Positions 15,351-21,268 of a stretch of 21,268 nt of DNA are shown piece by piece. The stretch comes from an uncultured Bacteroidales bacterium. GTDB taxonomy: Bacteria > Bacteroidota > Bacteroidia > Bacteroidales > Marinilabiliaceae. Below the pieces are notes generated by a model, which saw only the letters and a list, made by a program, of their open reading frames with translations, ran no database searches and was not told the DNA's origin. The stretch's first letter is position 1. Every line of letters starts with the position of its first letter. The DNA lies in contig CALAUL010000075.1 in the NCBI GenBank assembly GCA_937892255.1, positions 1-21,268 of the forward strand. Direction: 5' to 3'. The position numbers and the translations under genes were made by a program.

Positions 15351-16004
15351 ATGAAGACAATAATGATAATAGTCGCACTATTGGTGTCGTTGGTCGTCAA
15401 TGCACAGACAGACGAAGAACGAGTGACAATGGCACGCGAGATGCTCGATAAGATGGCGGCAAAGAATAAGAGTTACCAGACGATAAGAGCAAAGTTTACC
15501 CTCACCGTGGATAACAAACAAGCCGACAAGCAGACTGACTTCGAGGGCTCTATGGACGTCAAAGGCGACAAGTATGTCCTCGACCTGATGAATCAGGTGA
15601 CGTACTTCGACGGGAAAGACATCTACGTATGGCAGAAAGAGGTTAACGAGGTAAATATATCGACATCGGACGAGACAGAAGAGACGATGATGAGCCCGAT
15701 GAAGCTCTTCGGGGCATACGAAGAGGGGTATAAGATGGTGTATATAGGAGATGTGACGATAGAAGGCGTGGCGTGCAATGAAGTAGACCTATATCCGGAG
15801 GACCGCACGAGTAACATATCGAGAATAAGACTAACGCTCAACAAAAAGACGAATATGATAAAATGTCTCATGCAACAAGGCAAAGACGGAACAAGTTACT
15901 ACGTGAAGATAGACAGTTTCCAGAGTAATGTCCCTATGACAGATACACACTTCGTCTTCGACGCAAAGACAAATCCCAAAGTAGAGATAATAGATTTAAG
16001 ATAA
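15351..16004 (+). CDS. lolA: LolA-like outer membrane lipoprotein carrier
   Basis: A 217-residue periplasmic protein of the LolA family, which carries lipoproteins from the inner membrane to the outer membrane. It has a clear signal peptide with cleavage after VNA (residue 18). The mature part is a half-barrel: SYQTIRAKFTLTV, then DFEGSMDVKGDKYVLDL and VTYFDGKDIYVWQKEVNEV, which follow the family pattern of a first strand pair, a G-x-x-x-x-K-G-D-K-Y turn and the D-G-K-x-I-x-W/Y motif. The C-terminal strands include ISRIRLTLNKKTNMIKC. The order ftsK then lolA recurs in Bacteroidales. The next gene starts 17 bases after the stop, which suggests one operon. Confidence 0.87.
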   Translation: MKTIMIIVALLVSLVVNAQTDEERVTMAREMLDKMAAKNKSYQTIRAKFTLTVDNKQADKQTDFEGSMDVKGDKYVLDLMNQVTYFDGKDIYVWQKEVNEVNISTSDETEETMMSPMKLFGAYEEGYKMVYIGDVTIEGVACNEVDLYPEDRTSNISRIRLTLNKKTNMIKCLMQQGKDGTSYYVKIDSFQSNVPMTDTHFVFDAKTNPKVEIIDLR

Positions 16005-16021
16005 CATAAACAATAAGAAAG

Positions 16022-16756
16022 ATGAAAAGAACATTATGGTTAATACCAATGGCAACCATGTTGATGACGGTAGTGTCGGCAGAAGCAAAAAAACTCGTAA
16101 AAACAGGCAAAGAGATTACGACGGAAGGCGTATTGAAAGCCTTTGTCAACATAGATGTTGGAGGCGCATATAACGTTGAGGTAAAAGCCGGCGAAAAATA
16201 TGCGTACACAATGACAGGCGATGAGGTGTACAAATACGTCGCACTTATTGAAGTGGAAGAGGGCACTCTGAAAATAAAGAACAGAGAACGAACCGAAGTG
16301 AATGACCATGTGTCGCCAAAGATAGTGGTGACAATGCCTATTTTAGATAAAGCGAAAGAGATGGAGTTGGAAGTGTCGGGGGCAAGTGCGTTGCAGATGG
16401 CGGGTTTCAAAGGCGGAGAACTCTCTTTGGATATCAATGGAGCAAGCAAGGTGACATTGCAACGAGTAGACGTTGAGCAATTAGATATGGAGATGTCGGG
16501 AGCGTCGGTATGTATCATAGACGGTTATGCCACACAGTGTGAGGCAGAGATATCGGGAGCATCATCGTTTCAAGCGTCTGACTTGGACATGAAGTACTGT
16601 GATATAGAGACATCGGGTGCCTCGTCGACCAAGATAGGCAAAGTAAGCAACAGATTGAAGGCAGAGACATCGGGAGCATCGAAAATGGTATATTCGGGCG
16701 AGCCTAAGAGTTGCGATATAAAAACATCAGGCGTTTCATCGACAAGGCGTCAATAG
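16022..16756 (+). CDS. Exported GIN-domain (DUF2807) beta-helix protein
   Basis: A 244-residue secreted protein with a signal peptide ending near AEA (residue 22). It matches the putative auto-transporter adhesin, head GIN domain family (DUF2807). The hallmark is a periodic motif S-G-A-S or close to it that recurs at regular intervals from about residue 118 to 240, each preceded by strands rich in Val/Ile and Glu, as in a right-handed beta helix. The family is common in Bacteroidota and its function is not settled. Placement directly behind lolA and ahead of a terminator indicates co-transcription with ftsK and lolA. The Ser/Thr-rich motif could bind sugar or peptidoglycan, but this is speculation. 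Confidence 0.85.
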   Translation: MKRTLWLIPMATMLMTVVSAEAKKLVKTGKEITTEGVLKAFVNIDVGGAYNVEVKAGEKYAYTMTGDEVYKYVALIEVEEGTLKIKNRERTEVNDHVSPKIVVTMPILDKAKEMELEVSGASALQMAGFKGGELSLDINGASKVTLQRVDVEQLDMEMSGASVCIIDGYATQCEAEISGASSFQASDLDMKYCDIETSGASSTKIGKVSNRLKAETSGASKMVYSGEPKSCDIKTSGVSSTRRQ

Positions 16757-16783
16757 TAAAAAAGAAAAATAACATGACATGAT

Positions 16784-16818
16784 AAGAGGCAGTCCGAAGA
16801 GGAGGCCTCTTTTTTTTG
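16784..16818 (+). terminator. Rho-independent terminator of the ftsK operon
   Basis: AAGAGGC (16784-16790) pairs with GCCTCTT (16805-16811) around a 14-base loop and runs into a T stretch of eight bases. It sits 28 bases after the GIN-domain gene stop. Confidence 0.8.
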
Positions 16819-16965
16819 TCGCATGTCAAAAAGAGAAGAATGAGATTTGTGGAGTTGTTGCCAATTTACAAAAGAGGCATTGCAAGGAAACATCTTGTCT
16901 ATTCAGTGTTCATTATTGGTACAATGATATAACATTAGATGAGACAAAACAGCCACTAATAATAT

Positions 16966-16973
16966 TATATTTG
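16966..16973 (+). promoter_or_regulatory. Promoter element (TATATTTG) of the GH31 gene
   Basis: A perfect TAnnTTTG element, 65 bases before the ATG at 17039, leaving a leader of about 50 bases that is rich in A. No TTTG -33 element is visible at the usual spacing. A short open frame through this region (16779-17057) spans the terminator and this promoter and is not a gene. Confidence 0.6.
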
Positions 16974-17038
16974 CAAGAGAAGCACATAGAAAAGACCGTG
17001 CTGCAGAGTAAATGCAAAAACAGAAAAACATATAGATT

Positions 17039-19894
17039 ATGGCAAAACGAATTTTAATCTTTTCATTGTTGGTGTTAGCCTCAATGACATCGTGTATGCG
17101 CAGTGTCAAGACGACAGACAAAGGCATAGAAGTCAGTGTGTCGGGAGGAGCAGAGAAAGTACGTTTGGAAGTTGTGACAGACGATATAATACGTGTGTCG
17201 GCAACGACGGACAACAGTTTCGATAGAGACGCAAGTCTCATCATCGTGCCACAGACAACAGAGCCAAACTTCTCGGTCAAGGACAACGACACATTAGTAG
17301 TACTTTCGACAGCGACTCTTGACGTGACGGTAAATAAGAATAGCGGAGAGGTTGTCTTTATGGATAAGGAAGGGAGAGTGATACTCTCGGAGGAACAAGG
17401 CGGAGGACGCACCTATGAAGCCATAGAGGTAGAAGGGACAAAAGGATATTCGTACCGACAAGTGTGGGAGTCGGCAGATGACGAAGCCTTTTATGGTCTC
17501 GGACAACATCAGGCAGATGAGTTTAACTATAAAGGAAAGAACGAGGAACTATTTCAATACAATACCAAAGTGTCGGTGCCATTTATAGTGTCGAACAAGA
17601 ACTATGGTATTCTTTGGGATAATTACTCTCTCACACGTTATGGCAATGCAAAAGACTACAGTCAGCTCAACGAGGCTTTCAAAGTCTACGACAAAGAGGG
17701 CAAAGAGGGCGGACTTACAAGTCGTTGGGAGCCTTCAGCGCAGACGGGAGCGGAGATATTGGAGCGCAACGAGCCGTTTTTGTATTTCGAGAATCTCAAG
17801 GCCAACAAGGAGTATCTGCCAAAGGGATTCCCTCTTATGGGTTCGAATGTAACATTTGATGGATATTTGGAGCCATCGAAAACAGGAGAGTATAAGTTTA
17901 TATTGTACTATGCGGGATATGTAAAGGTGTTTATTGATGACAATGAGGTTGTTCCGGAGCGATGGCGTACAGCGTGGAATCCTAATAGCTACAAGTTCGC
18001 CTACGACATGGAGGCAGGCAAGAAAGCCAAACTGCATATAGAGTGGATACCCGATGGCGGAGAGTCGTATTGTGGTCTTCGTGCTTTGGAGCCTGTGGCT
18101 GACGAGGAACAAAATAAACTTGCCTTCTGGAGTGAGATGGGCGACATAGTAGACTATTACTTTGTGAATGGCCATAACATGGACGATGTAGTCAGCGGCT
18201 ATCGTACTCTTACAGGTAAGTCACAGATAATGCCTAAGTGGGCTATGGGTTATTGGCAGAGTAGAGAACGCTATAAGACAGCTGACGAACTGTTGGGTGC
18301 TCTCAGTGAGTTCCGCCGTCGTCAGATACCTATCGATAATATCGTTCTTGACTGGTCGTATTGGCCCGAAGACGCATGGGGTTCGCATGAGTTTGACACA
18401 GTCCGTTTTGCAAATCCTAAGGCCATGGTGGATTCGGTTCATGCCATGAACGCAAAGATAATGATATCGGTATGGCCTAAGTTCTATTGTTCGACGGAAC
18501 ACTATAAGGAATTTGACAAGAACGGCTGGATGTATCAGCAGGCTGTTAAAGACTCGATACGCGACTGGATAGGCCAGGGATATATAGGTTCGTTCTATGA
18601 CGCATATTCACCCGAGGCACGTAAACTCTTCTGGCAGCAGATGGCAGAACATCTCTATCCTCTTGGTTTCGATGCATGGTGGATGGACGCTTCAGAGCCT
18701 AACGTGCGCGACTGTACCGACCTCGAATATCGCAAGGCCCTCTGTGGTCCGACGGCACTCGGTCCGTCAACGAAGTACTTCAATGCCTACGCCCTCATGA
18801 ACGCAGAGGCAATATATAACGGACAGCGCGAGGAGGACAATGACACCCGAGTATTCTTGTTGACACGTTCGGGATTTGCCGGATTGCAACGCTACTCGAC
18901 AGCGACATGGTCGGGAGACATCGCTACACGCTGGGAGGATTTGAAAGCGCAAATATCGGCAGGACTCAACTTCTCAATATCGGGAATTCCATATTGGACA
19001 ATGGACATAGGCGGATTCTGTGTAGAGAAACGTTATGAACTTGGACAGGCATTGTATAATGCGAGTGGTAAGGAAAATGCCGATTACAAGGAGTGGCGAG
19101 AACTCAATGCTCGTTGGTATCAGTTTGGAGCTTTCTGTCCGCTCTTCAGAGCACATGGACAATATCCGTTCCGTGAAGTATGGAATATCGCACCAGAAGG
19201 ACATCAGTGCTACAACACTATCGTATACTATACTAGGTTGCGTTATCAGCTCATGCCATATATCTACTCGTTGGCAGGAATGACATATTTCGACGATTAC
19301 ACCATAATGCGACCACTTGTCATGGACTATGCCTGTGATGCCAAAGTCAACAACATAGGCGACCAATATATGTTTGGCAATGCACTGATGATATGCCCGG
19401 TGTATAAATATGAAGCACGTTCGCGCGAGGTGTACTTCCCATCAACGACAGGCTGGTACGACTTCTACACAGGCGAGTACGTACGCGGAGGTCAGACAGT
19501 AGAAGTGTCAGCCCCTTACGAACGAATGCCGATATATGTGTGCGAAGGAGCTATCATACCATGCGAAGAAGCTATGCAGTACACATCGGAGCGCATGTCG
19601 GACAATGTGACACTCTATGTCTATGCCGGCAAAGATGGCAAATTCACACTCTATGAAGACGAAGGAGTGAACTACAACTACGAGAAGGGTAAATACACAA
19701 AGATAGAATTTACCTATGACGAGACAGCAAAGACACTCGTCATCGGAGAACGTCAGGGAGAATATGAAGGCATGTTGAAAGAGAGAACATTCAATGTCGT
19801 ATATGTAAATGCAGATGCACCAAAAGCATTCGACGTCAAGGCAGCCGGAGAGGTTGTGAAATATGACGGTTCGAAAGTTGTTGTGAAGTTTTGA
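17039..19894 (+). CDS. GH31 alpha-xylosidase-like lipoprotein with PA14 insert
   Basis: A 951-residue glycoside hydrolase family 31 enzyme. A signal peptide ends at TSC, so Cys19 is probably lipidated. An N-terminal beta domain (about 25-215) is followed by a PA14 insert (about 225-365, including GYLEPSKTGEYKF and KVFIDDNEVV), as in the xyloglucan-active GH31 enzymes of Bacteroides. The (beta/alpha)8 barrel has WWMDASEPN, with Asp550 as nucleophile, and TWSGDIATRW, with Asp627 as acid/base. A C-terminal DUF5110-like part (about 850-950, FTLYEDEGVNYNYEKG) closes the chain. No acidic surface-export signal follows Cys19, so a periplasmic location is likely. The closest expected activity is removal of alpha-1,6-xylose from oligosaccharides, although alpha-glucosidase cannot be excluded. 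It has its own promoter and terminator. Confidence 0.93.
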   Translation: MAKRILIFSLLVLASMTSCMRSVKTTDKGIEVSVSGGAEKVRLEVVTDDIIRVSATTDNSFDRDASLIIVPQTTEPNFSVKDNDTLVVLSTATLDVTVNKNSGEVVFMDKEGRVILSEEQGGGRTYEAIEVEGTKGYSYRQVWESADDEAFYGLGQHQADEFNYKGKNEELFQYNTKVSVPFIVSNKNYGILWDNYSLTRYGNAKDYSQLNEAFKVYDKEGKEGGLTSRWEPSAQTGAEILERNEPFLYFENLKANKEYLPKGFPLMGSNVTFDGYLEPSKTGEYKFILYYAGYVKVFIDDNEVVPERWRTAWNPNSYKFAYDMEAGKKAKLHIEWIPDGGESYCGLRALEPVADEEQNKLAFWSEMGDIVDYYFVNGHNMDDVVSGYRTLTGKSQIMPKWAMGYWQSRERYKTADELLGALSEFRRRQIPIDNIVLDWSYWPEDAWGSHEFDTVRFANPKAMVDSVHAMNAKIMISVWPKFYCSTEHYKEFDKNGWMYQQAVKDSIRDWIGQGYIGSFYDAYSPEARKLFWQQMAEHLYPLGFDAWWMDASEPNVRDCTDLEYRKALCGPTALGPSTKYFNAYALMNAEAIYNGQREEDNDTRVFLLTRSGFAGLQRYSTATWSGDIATRWEDLKAQISAGLNFSISGIPYWTMDIGGFCVEKRYELGQALYNASGKENADYKEWRELNARWYQFGAFCPLFRAHGQYPFREVWNIAPEGHQCYNTIVYYTRLRYQLMPYIYSLAGMTYFDDYTIMRPLVMDYACDAKVNNIGDQYMFGNALMICPVYKYEARSREVYFPSTTGWYDFYTGEYVRGGQTVEVSAPYERMPIYVCEGAIIPCEEAMQYTSERMSDNVTLYVYAGKDGKFTLYEDEGVNYNYEKGKYTKIEFTYDETAKTLVIGERQGEYEGMLKERTFNVVYVNADAPKAFDVKAAGEVVKYDGSKVVVKF

Positions 19895-19955
19895 AAGAAC
19901 CAAACAAACGATATCACGAAGATGATAAATATCGATTGGTGCATCTAAAAAGGGT

Positions 19956-20003
19956 AAGCCGAAGGTCGCGCAGATAAATTGAGACCTCGGCTTATTTTAA
20001 TTA
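19956..20003 (+). terminator. Probable terminator after the GH31 gene
   Basis: AAGCCGAAGGTC (19956-19967) pairs with GACCTCGGCTT (19983-19993) with one bulged A, followed by ATTTTAATTATTT. The T run is interrupted, so termination may be incomplete. Confidence 0.65.
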
Positions 20004-20052
20004 TTTGGAGTAAATAGATAACCTTAAATAGGTTAAGAACGGAATAAAGTTG

Positions 20053-20060
20053 TAATTTTG
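20053..20060 (+). promoter_or_regulatory. Promoter element (TAATTTTG) of the GH2 gene
   Basis: Fits TAnnTTTG, 65 bases ahead of the ATG at 20125. At the expected -33 position there is GGTTAAG, a poor match. The element lies right behind the terminator of the GH31 gene, in agreement with a separate transcription unit. Confidence 0.5.
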
Positions 20061-20124
20061 ACTTTTGCAGGATTATAAATGTCATGCAACGAGACGAAGA
20101 AACAACGAACAAAAAATAAACACA

Positions 20125-21268
20125 ATGCATAAGATAAAAGATAGACTCGAGCTAATTGTAGTTGCCGTTGTGGCAAGTGTCATGGCACTTTCGTGTGCGG
20201 AAGACGTTAAAATGCCACGTGAGCACTACAAATTTACCAAAGGGTGGAAATTCGCACTCGGCGACTCCATGCAATGTATAGAGCCCGGCTATGACGACAC
20301 CTCGTGGCGTACGCTCGACTTGCCACACGACTGGGCGATAGAGGGCGACTTCTCGGAGTCAAATCCATCGGGGACAGGAGGAGGTGCACTCCCGGGAGGA
20401 ATAGCATGGTATAGAAAGACCTTCACCCTATCGCCGGAAGACAAAGGCAAGCACATATACATCACATTCGATGGCGTGTATATGAATTCGACAGTCTATC
20501 TCAATGGCAAAGAACTCGGCCACAGACCGTATGGGTATATCTCGTTCCGCTATGAGATGACAGACCTGCTCAACGAAGGCGATAACGTCATCGCAGTGCG
20601 TGTCGACAACTCCAAACAGCCCAACTCACGTTGGTATAGCGGTTGTGGCATATATCGCAACGTGTGGATAACAAAGACAAAGAATGTCGCTGTCGACAAT
20701 TGGGGCACGTTCGTCACAACGCCACTCGTAAACACAGCAAAAGCAGATGTCAAAGTACAGACAAGGTTGCTAAACCTCAATGGATATCCGACAGAAGTGA
20801 AGGTCGTCTCGACAATATATGACAGCAGAGGCAAGCAGATAGAGACAGTGTCGTCGGAGGTGCAAGCCGCAGCAGATGACACATTCTATATAGAGCAGAA
20901 ACTGCGATTGGGCAATCCTCACCTGTGGAATATCGACGACCCGTACCGCTATACAATGCGAACAGAAGTCTACGACGACAACGAACTCAGTGACGTCTAT
21001 ACTACCTCTTTTGGAGTTAGAAGTTTCTATTTTGATGCCGAGGAAGGATTTATCCTCAACGACAAGAGCGTAAAGATAAATGGTGTGTGTATGCACCATG
21101 ACCTCGGTTGTTTGGGTTCGGCTATCAACTACAGAGCCATAGAACGCCAACTTGAAATACTCAAAGCTATGGGTTGTAATGGTATACGTTGTTCGCATAA
21201 TCCTCCTGCACCGGAGCTATTGGAACTCTGTGATAGTATGGGTTTCATCGTTATGGATGAGACGTTTG
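20125..21268 (+). CDS. Glycoside hydrolase family 2 (beta-galactosidase-like), cut by window end
   Basis: The first 381 codons of a GH2 enzyme. A lipoprotein signal ends at ALSC (Cys24), directly followed by Ala-Glu-Asp, which resembles the acidic surface-export signal of Bacteroidota lipoproteins. The sugar-binding jelly-roll domain spans about 35-190 (with LPHDWAIEGDF, GGIAWYRKTF and WYSGCGIYRNVW, all characteristic of the family), followed by an Ig-like domain (about 195-295) and the start of the barrel (NGVCMHHDLG, then GCNGIRCSHNPPAP and MDET). The catalytic Glu pair lies beyond the window, so substrate is open: beta-galactosidase is the usual reading. Next to the GH31 gene, it could strip beta-linked galactose from xyloglucan-type oligosaccharides. 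Confidence 0.92.
   Translation, partial: MHKIKDRLELIVVAVVASVMALSCAEDVKMPREHYKFTKGWKFALGDSMQCIEPGYDDTSWRTLDLPHDWAIEGDFSESNPSGTGGGALPGGIAWYRKTFTLSPEDKGKHIYITFDGVYMNSTVYLNGKELGHRPYGYISFRYEMTDLLNEGDNVIAVRVDNSKQPNSRWYSGCGIYRNVWITKTKNVAVDNWGTFVTTPLVNTAKADVKVQTRLLNLNGYPTEVKVVSTIYDSRGKQIETVSSEVQAAADDTFYIEQKLRLGNPHLWNIDDPYRYTMRTEVYDDNELSDVYTTSFGVRSFYFDAEEGFILNDKSVKINGVCMHHDLGCLGSAINYRAIERQLEILKAMGCNGIRCSHNPPAPELLELCDSMGFIVMDETF

Noticed and set aside
16779..17057. 92-codon frame between the GIN-domain and GH31 genes
   Set aside because: It spans a terminator and a promoter and overlaps the GH31 start. The product is not recognisable.

Overview
The window looks like a chromosomal segment of a Bacteroidales bacterium (phylum Bacteroidota). 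Four things point that way: promoter elements of the TAnnTTTG type upstream of most operons, AT-rich leaders instead of strong Shine-Dalgarno sites, gene families largely restricted to this phylum (DUF6266, a Bacteroidales type LptC, DUF3467, a TPR/propeller/OmpA protein), and lipoprotein polysaccharide hydrolases. The genus cannot be fixed from the sequence alone. No rRNA, tRNA, CRISPR array, transposase or integrase was found.

Layout. Positions 1-1628 hold no convincing gene. They carry a 44-bp minisatellite (81-256, with decayed edge copies) and then about 1.3 kb of apparently non-coding DNA. A lone DUF6266 gene (1629-2273) is followed by a long 3' region and a terminator (2541-2571). A HEAT-like gene on the minus strand (2642-3154) diverges from a rightward cluster: a nitroreductase lipoprotein, a DUF1963/YwqG protein and coaX (type III pantothenate kinase). 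A separate promoter then leads into a secreted TPR protein and lptC (LPS transport).

After lptC lies the most unusual part of the window. A 440-bp unit occurs twice in direct tandem (7680-8119 and 8120-8559). Each unit carries the lptC terminator, about 200 bp of purine-rich DNA, a promoter and the first codons of the DUF3467 gene. In the left copy the start codon is lost, so its promoter faces the terminator of the right copy and could yield a small orphan RNA. The DUF3467 gene, an LpxL-type lipid A acyltransferase and a LuxR-type regulator with a degenerate receiver follow as a tight operon.

A long convergent gene on the minus strand (10636-12618) encodes a periplasmic or envelope protein with the TPR, beta-propeller, carboxypeptidase-regulatory and OmpA layout known from PorE. 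Divergent from it is ftsK-lolA-GIN domain protein, ending at a terminator. The right end carries two glycoside hydrolase lipoproteins, a GH31 with a PA14 insert (alpha-xylosidase-like) and the first 381 codons of a GH2 enzyme. Each has its own promoter, and together they suggest breakdown of plant hemicellulose such as xyloglucan oligosaccharides.

Taken together, most of the window serves envelope biogenesis (lptC, lpxL-like, lolA, OmpA protein, ftsK), with a small carbohydrate-use segment at the right edge. The clearest candidates for something not previously described are the 440-bp duplicated terminator/promoter unit and the gene-poor left end with its minisatellite.
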